Source: Limnanthes douglasii subsp. nivea
Lineage: Eukaryota; Streptophyta; Magnoliopsida; Brassicales; Limnanthaceae
DNA length: 64,000 nucleotides
NCBI GenBank assembly: GCA_036936605.1
Contig: JAUPFV010000002.1
Coordinates: 267,228,770 to 267,292,769 of the forward strand
Direction of reading: 5' to 3'
This document shows positions 10,918 to 22,251 of the stretch, one piece after another (the stretch's first letter is position 1; the number at the start of each line of letters is the position of its first letter). The translations under genes and the position numbers were made by a program. The notes below the pieces were generated by a model. The model did not search any database. It had not been told where the DNA came from and worked only from the letters and a program-made list of their open reading frames with translations.

Positions 10918-11693
10918 TATAATTTATTATATTAGTATAAAAAGTATTGATAAAAGTTATTATTTTTTAAAATAAAAAAATAGACAAGTTACTACTTGAT
11001 CTTTTGTAAAGTGATAAATTTAAGATTGTGTGGGGTATATTTGAATTTCCAAGTAAGTGTCTTAAATAGTAACTAGAAAGTAAAAATTGCTAAAGTTCAA
11101 AAAGGTTTTTTTTAAAGTTTAAAACTAGGTCTACATCAAAGTTGTTTTATTTTTAAATCAAAAAATTATTAAATTTATTCCTATTTGTGCGATAAATAAA
11201 TATGTTCCTACTTACAAAAACTTTCATATTATATTGTTTTCTTCCATTAATAATAAAATATTTGTCAAGAATTATAAACTTCATCTCGAATTTCGAACAA
11301 GCTTATGAATTTTGAACCGTCTAATGTATTGCGATTACAAAATAAAGTATAAGTTTGACTATGAAAAAAGAAAAACTAATCTCACAGAAAAATAATTATT
11401 ATATTAAAAAAGTAAAATACAATCATAAAGCAATATTTTATGAGAAATTAAGAGAGGAGGATAATAAAAATAATGTTGGGAATATGTGGGTCCGGTCCGC
11501 ATATTCGGTCTTTGTATATTAGTAAGAACACAACCGATCTCAACACTAGTATGATATTGTCCGCTTTGGCACCCGAAGGCCCTCACGGTTTTGCATTTGG
11601 GCCACTACCAGAAGGCATCATACTAGTTGAGATATGTTCTTACTTATATACCATTGATCCTTCTCATGTTTAACCGATGTGAGATGTGGGACT

Positions 11694-11869
11694 TGTTATT
11701 TATTTTAGTGTAATTGGATCGACTAGTCGACCAATTTAATCATGATACATTATCAAACAAGTCGTAGAGTGCGGAGTGCACGCTTGTTAGATTAGATCAT
11801 GATTAACGGGTTCAAGGGGCGTAGCCCCTTGCGGGATGAAGAGGCTATTGTTGGATCGGCTATTGTTGC
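11694..11869 (+). repeat. Copia-1 5' LTR, truncated
   Basis: Matches the start of the 3' LTR (25212 onwards) until ggatcggctattgttgc, then passes without spacer into gag coding sequence. About 310 bp of LTR, the primer-binding site and the gag N-terminus are lost. The similar wording ggctat(t/a)gttgc at the junction suggests a short-homology deletion. Confidence 0.85.
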
Positions 11870-12690
11870 CAAATTGCCTCCTTCATGGAAGGATTTTAAA
11901 CACACACTGAAAGACAACAAGGAAGAAATGACTCTAGTCAAACTTGGTAGTCATTTTAAGATTGAAGAGTCTTTAAGGGCTCAAGATGAAATAAGTAATC
12001 CCAAGGGTAAAAACCAAGTGGGAAACTCATCTGTAAATATGTCTGAAAGCAACAGATTCTTTAAAAATGGAAATATAGATAAGGGGAATAAACGAAAGTT
12101 TAAAGGAAACAACAAAAACAATAATTTTAACAGCAAAAAGCCTAAAATGGCATGCTGTAAATGTGGCAAACCTGTTCACTTTAGAAGGGATTTTCGAGTT
12201 GGAAAAGGCAAAAATAATGTTGGTCCAAGTGGGAACAATACTGGTTCAAGTGGAAACAATGCTGGTTCAAGTGGAGCTAAGGATCCTGAAAAGCAACAAG
12301 GTCAGATTTTATTTCAGAATTCTAATTCTGGTCAAAATTATATATCTCTAATATCTGAAGCATTTTATGTGCAGGATGATGATGTTGCTTGGTGGGTTGA
12401 TTCGGGAGCAACAAGTCATGTATGTAAAGATCTTCGATAGTTTAGTAATTTTCAATCGATTGAAGATGGATCTTCACTTAAGATCAAATGTTGCTACCAA
12501 ACCAATTAAAGGACTAGTAAATGTTAAATTACTATTTACTTCTGGAAAGTACATATTATTGAACCATGTATTGTATGTTCCTGGGATTCGAAAGAATCTT
12601 TTGTCTGGTGTTGTTTTAAACAATTGTGGTTTCAAACAAGTGTACGAAAGTGGAAAATATGTATTGTCAAAACATGGTGTATTTATGTAA
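11799..12690 (+). pseudogene. Copia-1 gag and protease remnant
   Basis: The frame opened by 11799-12440 starts inside the truncated LTR and runs into gag (AKLPPSWKDF, near residue 27). A basic Asn/Lys-rich stretch and a zinc knuckle CCKCGKPVHFRRDFR follow; its last Cys is replaced by Arg. Protease starts at WWVDSGATSHVC, with the catalytic DSG motif, and is cut by a stop at 12438-12440. The rest (VLYVPGIRKNLLSG) continues in another frame to 12690. Role in an intact element: capsid and polyprotein processing. Confidence 0.85.
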
Positions 12691-12699
12691 TGGTATGTT

Positions 12700-13245
12700 T
12701 ATGTTAAATATTAATGTTTCGTTCGAAAATGATTCTGTTTGTATGGCTTCTACTAGTGTGTGTAGAAATAAGAATATAACAGAATTATGGCATGCTAGAT
12801 TAGGACATGTTCATTATCGAAGAATAAAAGACAAGTCCAAAATGAGCCTTATTCCTCATGTTAATGCAAATAATGAAAAATGTAAAACTTGCATGTTAAC
12901 TAAGATAACTAGAAGACCTTTCCATAATGTTAACCGAGTTTCCAAAATATTGGAACTAGTACATAGTGATTTATGTGATTTCAACGCTACACCTTCGTTA
13001 GGAAATAAAAATTATGTTATTACTTTTATTGATGATCCATCTAGATATTGCTACATTTATTTGTTGCATGCTAAAAATGAAGCTCTTGATAAGTTTAAAA
13101 TCTATAAGGAAGAAGTTGAGCTACATAAGAATGATTTGATTAAAAATATACGTACGGATAGAAGAGGTGAATTCATCAAACCACGGCTCCTTATACACCA
13201 CAACAAAATGGTATAGGTGAAAGAAAGAATAGGACTTTGAAAGAA
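12700..13245 (+). pseudogene. Copia-1 integrase, N-terminal half
   Basis: Contains the HHCC zinc motif (LWHARLGHVHYRRI ... CKTCMLTK) and the first core segment (LVHSDLCDF, first catalytic Asp; FIDDPSRYCYIYLL; TDRRGEFI, with a normal DRGGEF altered). The frame is lost about 13216. The gypsy interrupts it after 13250, and the core continues at 22553. Confidence 0.85.
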
Positions 13246-13250
13246 ATGGT

Positions 13251-13546
13251 TGGTGAGAATAGAAATTGGATTGAGAAGATTGAGAATATCGACTAAGAAT
13301 CAGCAGAGATTTTAGATGGTGAATATAATCTTTCTCCTCTAATTATTTCATAGGTGTAATCGGCCTTCTCGACCTCTTTAAATAGGCCTAGTTAGTTAGT
13401 TACAAATTCGGTTACATAAGAGATTTATTTACAGTTCAGTCCCTATTCTTCTTATAAAACTTTAATCTTATTCTATATTAATAGAACTTATCATTCAAGT
13501 TCTTATTAATTACATTTAAGTCCCTTATGAATATATTTCCTTATCA
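13251..13546 (-). repeat. Gypsy-1 3' LTR
   Basis: 296 bp, TGGTGAGAAT to CTTATCA on the plus strand; pairs with 22252-22547. Confidence 0.92.
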
Positions 13547-13558
13547 GTAGCCCCCTTA
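13547..13558 (-). promoter_or_regulatory. Gypsy-1 polypurine tract
   Basis: Plus-strand gtagcccccttag, read on the minus strand as CTAAGGGGGCTAC, directly abuts the 3' LTR, where plus-strand DNA priming is expected. Confidence 0.75.
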
Positions 13559-13929
13559 GTTCTTATAAAGACAATTTTATAAGAACTATTCAGTCTTCGA
13601 ACATTACTCCAAGTGAATAAAACTTCTTTCATTCAGCCCCTTTATCATGACTGAGCCCAGTGACTTGCAACTTCACTTCGAATATAAGAATGAGTGCAAA
13701 TAAGCTCCCCAATCACTTCGAATCTACCAACTAGAGATATAACTCTACTTCGACCTTGAATCTCCTGTCTTTAGCATTTTTCAACTAACGTACCCCTACT
13801 TGAAAGATTGATTGGACCCTTCTTGATAGGTCTATGACACAACAAGTTTTTCCCACGTTTGTATTCCACCCAATGAGAACAGTTCACTGGTTTTGCCTCT
13901 TCAAATTCTCAACGTCATCTTTTCCCAAG

Positions 13930-13937
13930 TATAAATA
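13930..13937 (+). promoter_or_regulatory. Candidate TATA box of the Gypsy-1 antisense gene
   Basis: tataaata about 165 bp before the ATG at 14095, in the element's 3' region, on the strand opposite gag-pol. It suggests an independent promoter for the accessory gene; this is inference from motif and position. Confidence 0.5.
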
Positions 13938-14094
13938 CTTAGCTCCATCTTACTAAGAACTTTTTAGAAAAATCATCGTTCCTAAGCTATCTTCATCTGG
14001 TTCTTCTTCAACCTTCAACCTCATTAGCTGTTTTCCCCAGAAACATCAATTTCTTCAGTCACAAAAAAAAAATTCCCAGATCAACGTCTATTGT

Positions 14095-16879
14095 ATGAGA
14101 AGATATCCCAAATACAAAAGATCTAAACCCAAAAAACCAAGAAACCCAAAAAAATATCTCTTCCCTGGTCCTAGCAATCAAGTGTTTGGCGCTTACGACT
14201 ATCTCTGTATTGGAGAAAGAGCTGAGGAATACAAAGCTGCTGGGTTAATCTACAACGGTCCTCGTTTCTCCTCTACCACCTTCAAATACGGTAACTTCAA
14301 TTCCAACCTTGTTAATTCATCTTCTCCCCTAGCATCAAACCCAGAATCTAGCCAGTAATCTTCTCCTCCTCGAAATCAATCCACATTTCCATCACTAAGA
14401 CCACATCGAAAACCTAAGCCTGTCAATTCTGACAAACCTCCAACTTCTAAAAAACTACAACCCAAATCACCTATCCTACAATCCGAAGCAGTTAAAATTC
14501 ACAGAAAACCAACCTTCCTAGCAATGGGTGACGATGCAGAAACCTCATCTCCTCCCCCACAAGAATTGGTTGACGTTACCCCAGAAAATAGTCAACCAGT
14601 TCTTATGGAAAACGAAAAACAATCCCAAACTGAGACTCAAACTCAAGTTACTGATGAAGAAAATGATTCTGAAGCCACTGAATCCAATGCCGAAGTCGAA
14701 TCCGAGGCGGAACAAGAAGTAAACCCTTCAAGAAATATTCGAGGAAAGAAACCTTCTATTACCCTCCCCGAAGATGTTACCGCCTTGGTTCAGGAAAACC
14801 TAAAACCACTTTGTCCTCGGTACATTCTAGCCCTAAAAAACGTACCCTATACTTACTACCCCGAATCAGAAAAAGCAAATCTTAAGAAACTATGGGGATT
14901 AACTGATAACATCGTTCTTCGTCTACCATTAGAAGGAGAAACACCTTTGAGCTGTCAGAAAAACGAGTTGGTAGTTTACCCTGAACTTTTCAACTGGGGA
15001 CTTCGATTTCCTCTCGATCCAATGATTGTAGAGTACTTCGAAATTCTTGGGTTGTGCCCAACACAAGTCACTCCAAACCAATTGTTCACTTTATTCTCTA
15101 TCATTATGGTGTCAAGGCTAGGAAACATCCCCCTCGAAATAGAGGACTTCATTTCACTGACCAAAATCTTAAAGGGGCCAGTTTTACCATTCTACTACCT
15201 AACTTTGGAGGATGATCTGAAGATTATCGATGACCTCCTCGAGGCTGACAAGTTTTGGAAGCAAAGGTTTGTTTTTTTATCTGGAGCATGGGAAAATGGT
15301 AAAGAAATTTCCGATGACAACCCCTCAAAACTTACTCTCATCTGGAGAGATAGCAGTAAGTAAATTATGATTATTATTTTTAGTACTTTCTTCCCAACTT
15401 ATTAAGCCTAGTCAAACTAACCAGGCCTACTTATCTAATTGTTTACCCTTTTCCCAGAAATTTCGAGGCGATTCAAAGGTCGTCGGAAGACTGCAAAGAC
15501 CATCTTCAAGAAAATGGCTGAATGGGCTGAAAAAGCCTGGGGAAATGGATTTCACTCTGCCTTTCAACCAATCAACTTCGTCAACAGCCATCTCTGGCGC
15601 ATAACCTTGGGAGCTGACTTCCCTGAAAACCCGATGCTCCCCCCAGATCCCATCGAAGCGGTCAAAAGAATACTCGAACGAGATGGGAAAACCAATCTTC
15701 CCACTAGGAACCGATCTGACAGTTACCTGCCACCAAAAAAGAAGGGAAAACTGGCCCTCAAAAAGTCCAACACAAATAATCCTAGCCCTTCTAAAAATTC
15801 GAAGCCTACAAGGAAACGAAAAACGCCTGCATCTCAACTTCCCCCCAATATCCGAAGAAAACGAACCTATCCTCAAAAAGAAAAATAAAGAAGATAATGC
15901 ATCAAAGAAGAAAAATAACAAGTCCACTCCCCCGAGGAGTAAGAAGAAGAACGAAGCTGAAATGCTCGAAGATGTATTGGTTTCCGAAGTCCACGAGAAA
16001 ACCTTCATTGAAGAAAATCCTCAAGGAGGATTGACACTAGGAGATAGCCAGGAAGACGAATATCTTAACCTCGACGATTTCAACTTGAGTGGGGATTTTG
16101 TAGTCACCTATGAAAATTCCCAGCCTACCAACACCATTCCATCATCTTCTACCGGGGCTACCATAACTTCAACATCTAATGCAATTATTCTTGTCCATCG
16201 CCCATCAAACTTGCCCAATCCTGAAAGATCCGATGAGGTAACTTCAATCCTTCGACCCTTTACTAACTTAAGTGCTGCAGCAAAAAAATTGTGTGAAGAA
16301 GTAAGCAATTCACATACACAATTGGAACTTATTGCACAAGAATTAATCAAGAGCAAAAAGGAAGCAGAATCTGAAAAGGCTTCGAAGAACAAAGCACTTC
16401 AAAATTTCGAAGCTGAAAAAAGAAAGCTTCTTAACGAGCATAAAGAAAAAATCAAAGCTATGGAGACTTCTCATCGTCTGGCTCTTGAAAATTTAAATTC
16501 TCAACATTCTATTGCCCTTTCTGGTGAAAAGAAAAAATCTACCGAGGCTAAAGAACTTGTTAAGAAAACTCAAGAAAGTCTGCAAAATTGTCAAACTCAA
16601 TTGACTATGCTTCGAACAGGATTCGAGCAGGAAAAGAAGGACGCCATCAAGAAAGCCAAAGCTGATGTTGGTTCTTTGATGCTTGATGGTATCAAGAAGG
16701 CTCAAAACCAAACAACTATCGATCTTCTTCGAGAAATTCATGCCGTCTATCCAAGGTTAAATTTAACAGAATTTTGGAAACAAATTCCCGAGGAAGATCG
16801 CCCAGCCGAAGCATTCGAGGTTGCATCAAGATCTTCAGAAGAAGATGGCGTTTCTGAAGGGTCATCAGAAGACGACTAA
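14095..16879 (+). pseudogene. Gypsy-1 accessory gene, antisense to gag-pol (putative gypsy-type transposon protein)
   Basis: One gene in pieces. A basic N-terminus (MRRYPKYKRSKPKKPRNPKK) from 14095 meets one in-frame TAA at 14356 and stays open to an inner ATG at 14524. Then comes an acidic stretch and a globular domain (LVVYPELFNWGLRFPLDPMI ... GLCPTQVTPNQ) resembling the plant 'putative gypsy type transposon' domain (Pfam PF04195 as I recall it). A GTAAGT donor at 15356 and TTTTCCCAG acceptor at 15457 remove 102 bp in frame. A basic region and one frameshift at 15780-15886 follow, then about 200 residues of coiled coil (16270-16740) and an acidic tail ending at 16879. Function is unknown; DNA or RNA binding by the basic parts is only a guess. 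Confidence 0.78.
15356..15457 (+). other. Predicted intron in the antisense accessory gene
   Basis: 102 bp, donor gtaagt, pyrimidine-rich 3' end tttacccttttcccag. Splicing keeps the reading frame (phase 1) and bypasses the stop at 15361-15363, joining the domain to the segment beginning ISRRFKGRRK. Confidence 0.75.
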
Positions 16880-17589
16880 ACAGTAGTTTTTTTTTATTAA
16901 GTAGTTTTCTCCTTTTTGTAAGCTTCAAGCTTTATCCGATGAAACAAGCATCTTTAAATTTCATGAATCTCTTAACTTTATTTAGCACACAACTTTCTAA
17001 GTATAACAAAATATCATAACTTTCCAATAAATCATGACAAAATTAATACAGTCAACTATCTTAATATTTCAAAGTTCTGGTACACTCATAAAACGTGGCA
17101 CCTCGAAAATTTGATGCACTCATAAAACGTGGCACCTCGAAAATTTGATGCACTCATAAAACGTGGCACCTCGAAAATTTGATGCACTCATAAAACGTGG
17201 CACCTCAAAAATTTGATGCGCTCATAAAACGTGGCATCTCGAAATAGGTTGTTTCTTCAAAGCTATTGCTTTGGAAAATTACTCTTGGTCAACTTTCAAA
17301 AATGATCAGTCTCTGCCAAGTTACCAAAATAACAAATCACTAAACAACCAATGGCCAAAAGAAATTTTATTATGAACTTCAATTTTCACCAGACACCTCA
17401 TTAAAACCTTTCTGGGCCAACAGATAAGGAAAGAGTATGTCTGTCTTTACAAAAATTCTAAGTTCGATTTTATTCACAATACAATTTCAAATGTTCTATA
17501 TTCCAAGGGTGTTTAAGCATTCTCCCCTCACAATCAGACAACCTATATGACCCTGGCTTGACCTTCATTTTGACTTCATAAGGACCCTC
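16880..17589. other. Gypsy-1 non-coding stretch between the two convergent genes
   Basis: Separates the 3' ends of the antisense gene and the integrase. Holds the 34-bp tandem array and otherwise AT-rich sequence without an ORF. Confidence 0.7.
17083..17247. repeat. 34-bp tandem array in Gypsy-1
   Basis: Five near-identical units starting at 17083, 17117, 17151, 17185 and 17219 (core cactcataaaacgtggcacc), the last one degenerate. Tandem arrays in this 3' region are a known habit of Tat-lineage elements and can seed satellites. Confidence 0.93.
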
Positions 17590-18983
17590 TTAATTCGGAG
17601 CCAATTTTCCGAGGTGCTTATCCTTGGTATGAAGAAATACTTTTCGCAACACTTTATCTCCAACTTTGAACTCCCTCTTCTTAACCTTAGCATCATACCT
17701 GCTTCTCATTAAGGTTTGATAATGAACCACATTCAAATGTGCTTTAACTCTCTTTTCCTCTAACAAATCAAGCTCAATCCTTCTAGCTTCATCATTATCG
17801 ACTTCGGAATAATGCAATAGCCTATAGGAAGGTAATGTAGATTCAGCAGGGCATACAACATCCATTCCATACACCAAAGAAAAATGAGTCTCTTTTGTGG
17901 CCTCTCTAGGAGTTGTACGATATGCCCACAACACCTCTTGAAGATAATTTGGCCATTTCCCTGCTGCTCCCGCCAAATTTTCTTCAAACCCTCCAAAATA
18001 GATCTATTTGTAACTTCCACTTGCCCATTTGCTTGTGGGTGGAAAGGAGTGGAAAAGCATTGTTGTATTCCTTTCGAGGAGCAAAAAGAGTCTATTTCCT
18101 TGTTATTAAATTGGGGACCGTTGTCTGTTGTTATCTTTCAAGGAACTTCAAAACGGTAGCAGATGTTACTTAGAATAAACTTGATCACATCCTTAGCTTT
18201 TGTTTCAGCTAAAGGCTCTGCTTCTGCCCACTTCAAAAAATAATCAACTGCGACAATAATCATCTGTCTTCCACCTGAAGCCATAGGCAATGGTCCTACC
18301 AAATCAATCCCCCATCTATCAAAAGGAACCGCCTCAGAGATTATCATTAGAGGTGTCGCTGGTTTATGTATCAAATGTGCATACCTTTGACAAGTATCAC
18401 AACTTCGAACTAATAACTTGGCATCCTGCAATATAGTAGGCCAATAATATCCTGCCAACAATACCCTCTGTGTTAAAGCTTTGAAACCATAATGAGCTAA
18501 TCCATCTCCATCATGTAATTCAGATAAAATGTTTTGAGATTCTTGCTTACTCAAACATCGTAATAAAGGCCTCGACACAGATCTCTTATACAATACCCCA
18601 TCCAACACCACATAACCAAGAGCTTTACTCCTTATTTTCCTTAGCAAGTGCTTATCAAGAGGTAGTATTCCCTTTGTAAGAAAATTTAACAAGTCAGTTC
18701 TCCAATCACCTCGAATGTGCGTCAAATCATTTACTACCTCCTCAACAAATTCACATTGCTCAGAACTTAATATAATCGAAGGCAGTGGTTGTGTCACGAT
18801 CCATGGATATTCTTCAGAGTAGGCCATTGTTGCTAAAGAATCAGCCATTGTGTTATTTCCTCTTCGAATATGCTCCACCTCAACATTTTCAAATTGTGCC
18901 ATCATACTTCGAAGTTCTTGCAAATACAAAACTAAACAGTCTTTTTTAGCTTCTGATATTCCTTTAACATGGTTAACTACCAA
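17590..18983 (-). pseudogene. Gypsy-1 integrase (with the end of the second RNase H)
   Basis: The 18138-18983 frame ends the plant-type RNase H (EVEHIRRGNNTMADSLATMA). It continues with the integrase zinc finger (GLAHYGFKAL ... LVRSCDTCQRYAHL) and the start of the core (FDRWGIDLVGPLP, first Asp; YFLKWAEAEPL). A frame break near 18138-17980 damages the middle. The C-terminal part resumes at 17976 (WAYRTTPREATKETHFSLVY, FKVGDKVLRKV) and stops at 17590. Integrase would insert the cDNA. Confidence 0.88.
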
Positions 18984-18998
18984 CTGCGAATCTGTTTC

Positions 18999-20320
18999 TT
19001 AGTGCACGAATATTGCTCCACAAATTTTTGCTAACCGCAGTCCTGCTAACGCTGCTTCATATTCAGCTTCATTATTCGAAGCATGAAATCCAAATCTTAT
19101 AGCTTGAAACATATACTCCCCTGTCGGTGCCACCAATTCTACCCCCGCACTCGACCCTTTATTACTAGATCCTCCATCAGTTCGTATCGTCCACACCGGA
19201 ATTCGTGTGTATCTTTTCATCTTCTTTCTCCTCGAACCTGCTCGAATGAAACTCAACAAAGAAATCTCCTAAGGCCTGAGCTTTGACAGCCGTTCGTGGA
19301 GAGAATAACACATCGAAATCTCCCAATTCCACAGACCACTTAGTCATTCTTCCTGAGATATTTGGCTTTTGCAATACATTTTTCAATGGATAAGAAGTTC
19401 GAACCACAATGGTATGTGCTTGGAAGTAAGGACGCATTTTTCTTGCTGCCACTACTATACACAATGCCAATTTTTCGAGCTTTAAGTAACGTTTTTCAGC
19501 ATCAACCAAACTTTTACTAACATAATAAACAGGCTTCGAAACTCCCGTATCTTCACTTATCAGAACTGCACTCACTGCATAATCCGATACTGCTACATAC
19601 AAAAACAGTTGTTCACCTTCTCGAGGCTTTGATAATATTTCAGGAGAGGACAAAAGATTTTTTATCTTAATAAAAGCTTCTTCACAATCCGAAGTCCACT
19701 CAAAATTCTTTGGTCGACGTAACACCTGGAAAAAAGGCAAGCATTTATCTGAAAAACGAGAAATGAATCTGTTCAGAGCTGCTAACCTGCCTGTTAATAT
19801 TTGAACCTCTTTGATATTCCGAGGCGAAGACATTGATATCAAAACCCTCAACTGTTCTGGATCCACTTCAATTCCTCTTTCACTTATCACATATCCCAGA
19901 AACTTACCCGATCAGACTCCAAACGTGCATTTTTTTTGGGTTCAACTTCAACTGTATTGCTCTAAGATTCAGAAACGTCTCTTCTAAATCATCAATATGA
20001 TCATCATCACTTTTGCTCTTAACTAGCATATCATCGATGTATACCTCGATATTCTTCCCTATTTGTGAAGCAAATGCCTTATTCATCAACCTTTGATATG
20101 TAGACCCATCATTTTTCAATCCAAACGGCATCACTCTATAACAATGTAAACCTCGATCAGTGATAAAATTTGTGCTTTCTTCATCCTCTGGATTCATTCG
20201 AATTTGATTATACCCTGAAAATGCATCCATAAATGTTAGAATTTTATTTCCAGAAGTAGAATCCACTAGTTGATCAATTCGAGGTACTGGAAAAGGATCC
20301 TTTGGGCAAGCTCTGTTTAA
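18999..20320 (-). pseudogene. Gypsy-1 reverse transcriptase and RNase H, N-terminally deleted
   Basis: RT begins abruptly at the ACPKDPFPVPRIDQLVDS motif, then FMDAFSGYNQI and the catalytic YIDDMLVKSK. A frameshift near 19900 leads to the connection and first RNase H (YYVSKSLVDAEKRYLKLEKLA). A second, plant-type RNase H follows (RTDGGSSNKGSSAGVELVAP ... NNEAEYEAALAGLRLA), broken by a stop at 18999. Dual RNase H is characteristic of Tat elements. Confidence 0.9.
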
Positions 20321-22140
20321 ATCTGTGAGTCTCCCCCAAATATTGCCAATGACTCAAAGAACGCACATAAATCTCGAACACGTCCCTTACACATCGGCTC
20401 ATCAACTGACATCAACAACAATCGACTGGGGTCTGGGTCGACATATTCCGAGGCCACATCAAATTCATCCTCTACAAAATTTGCAACATCTAAAATCATC
20501 AATGAACTTTCCTGCTTAGAGTTAGGATTACTTACCTTTTGAGTTATGGCTCTAGCATTCTTCTTGACATACTCCAGCAATTTTCCATTCTCTATCAAAA
20601 TCTGCATTTCCTTCTTCAAAGCAATACAATCATTTGTATCATGCCCAATATCATCATGATACCTACAGAACCTGCTATTGCGTTCCTCTCTTGGTCTATT
20701 AATTGGTGCCGGCTTTCTAAAATTTATTGTTCCCTTGGTTTTCTCATAAATCGATGCCACATTTTCAGTCAAATCCACATAATGTTTTGGTCTTACCCAC
20801 ACATTCGATCTTGGTCTGAATTGGTGTTGATTATTCAAATTGTGCTGATTAGAACTTCCTTGGTATGAGTTCGAACCTCCTCGATTGGAAACATTTTGAT
20901 TACCTCTCGCCCGTGACGAATTATTATTCGAAGGGCTCACTTGATTATTTCCCACTTGACTATTCCCTTTCTGAACAATACTATTTCCTCCTCGAACTCG
21001 AGTAGACTCTTCGAATTTGATCTGATCTTCAACCTGAGCCATGAGAGCTCCAAACGTTAATGTCATACGCCTTGTTGTTTCATCAGCTAAATCTCCTGGC
21101 AACAATCCTTGTCGGAATGCTGCCATAGCCACCACTTCCTCACAATCATCTAATCCTGCTTTTGTTGACACAAATCTTTTAGTATAATCCTTCAACTTTT
21201 CTCCCACAACTTGCTTACATTGTATTATCGTATCTCCGTTAGCTCTCATTTCTTTGCTTCCCACAAACTGTCTTCGAAAAGCTGTGTAAAAGCCTCTAAA
21301 ATTTGCAATGGACTCCTTAGGAATCTTGTTATACCATTTTAACGCAGTTCCTTTGAATGTCTGAGAGAATGCCCTACAAACCAATTTATCATCATCCTCG
21401 AAATTAGTCATATAGTTCTTGAATTGCTCTATATGATCATCTGGATCTTGAGTTCCATCAAACTTGTCAATTTTAGAAATGTCGAACCGCCTCGGAAGTG
21501 GTACAGATCTAATTGCACTATTCAACGGTGAATCCCTCCAATCTTCTCCTTGAACAAACTGGTCTTCGTTCCTCATTCCCACAGTAGCATACAAACTTGG
21601 TTCACCTTCAAATTTCCGAGGAGAATACACTCGTCTTTCCTTCTTTTGCCTTCCTTCCTTATACATTTTAGCTGGCCAAAATTCATATCCTCCTTCTTTT
21701 GAATGACTTCGAAAATGCTTATATCTTGGCGTTTTATCTGATTCCGAATTTTCAAAATCTTCTTCTTCACTAGAATCTACATACCGTCACTTCTGCAACT
21801 TTTCTTTTTTTCTCATTCCACTATTCTCCCTCTTACGCTCAAAATGTATTTTACGTTGAACATCTTGAACATCGCCGACGTCATTCGTCGGATCCAACTG
21901 ATCATCTCGATTACCTCTTGCTACTTCAGATCTAAGTCTAGCGCCATTATTATCTTGTTTCTTTTGAGCAAATTCATCAAGTTCTGCCACTTTTCTTATC
22001 AACTCATTCATTTTGCCTTCAAAATCAAATTGGCTTGATCGAATCGGAACTGACTCACATGCTTCTTTCTCTTGCAGATCAGATCTCAATGTCTCCAAAG
22101 CCTTTCGAACAGGCAGATTATCTCCTTCCTCCGAATTCAT
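20317..22140 (-). pseudogene. Gypsy-1 gag
   Basis: The N-terminal piece (21787-22140, MNSEEGDNLPVRKALETLRS) and main piece (20317-21666) are separated by a stop or frameshift near 21780. The retrotransposon gag core is seen as KFDGTQDPDDHIEQFKNYM, AFSQTFKGTALKWYNKIP and FRRQFVGSKEM, then a Gly/Asn/Ser-rich linker and a zinc-binding-like CRYHDDIGHDTNDCIALK. The frame ends just past GRVRDLCAFFESLAIFGGDS, where the deleted protease should begin. Confidence 0.9.
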
Positions 22141-22232
22141 CTCTGATCAATGAAAATATAAACGAAATGCTTCAAAAAACGAAAATATTCGAGACTCGAT
22201 TTTTGATCTATCGATCAAGGTATCTTCGACCC

Positions 22233-22251
22233 CCTCTTTCTAGCGCCAATT
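22233..22251 (-). promoter_or_regulatory. Gypsy-1 primer-binding site
   Basis: On the minus strand, immediately inside the 5' LTR, the sequence reads TGGCGCTAGAAAGAGGGGG after one or two bases. The TGGCGC start and position fit a tRNA primer site of plant gypsy elements. I cannot assign the tRNA without a search. Confidence 0.65.

Larger units (their letters stand above)
7376..10973 (+). repeat. SPH tandem unit 2
   Basis: Second copy of the direct repeat: leader, TRIM-2, truncated SPH2, Mutator-like copy 2. It is about half the length of unit 1 because everything from the middle of SPH to the right arm of the foldback element is deleted, and about 100 bp around the left end of the TRIM are also missing. 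Confidence 0.85.

Noticed and set aside
15427..16008. Minus-strand 193-codon frame opposite the antisense gene
   Set aside because: Shadow of the Lys/Ser-rich coding strand: it is rich in Phe/Ser/Leu repeats with no domain, while the plus strand has splice sites and a coherent protein.
20325..20868. Plus-strand frames opposite gypsy gag
   Set aside because: Shadows of the gag frame, with no conserved motifs.
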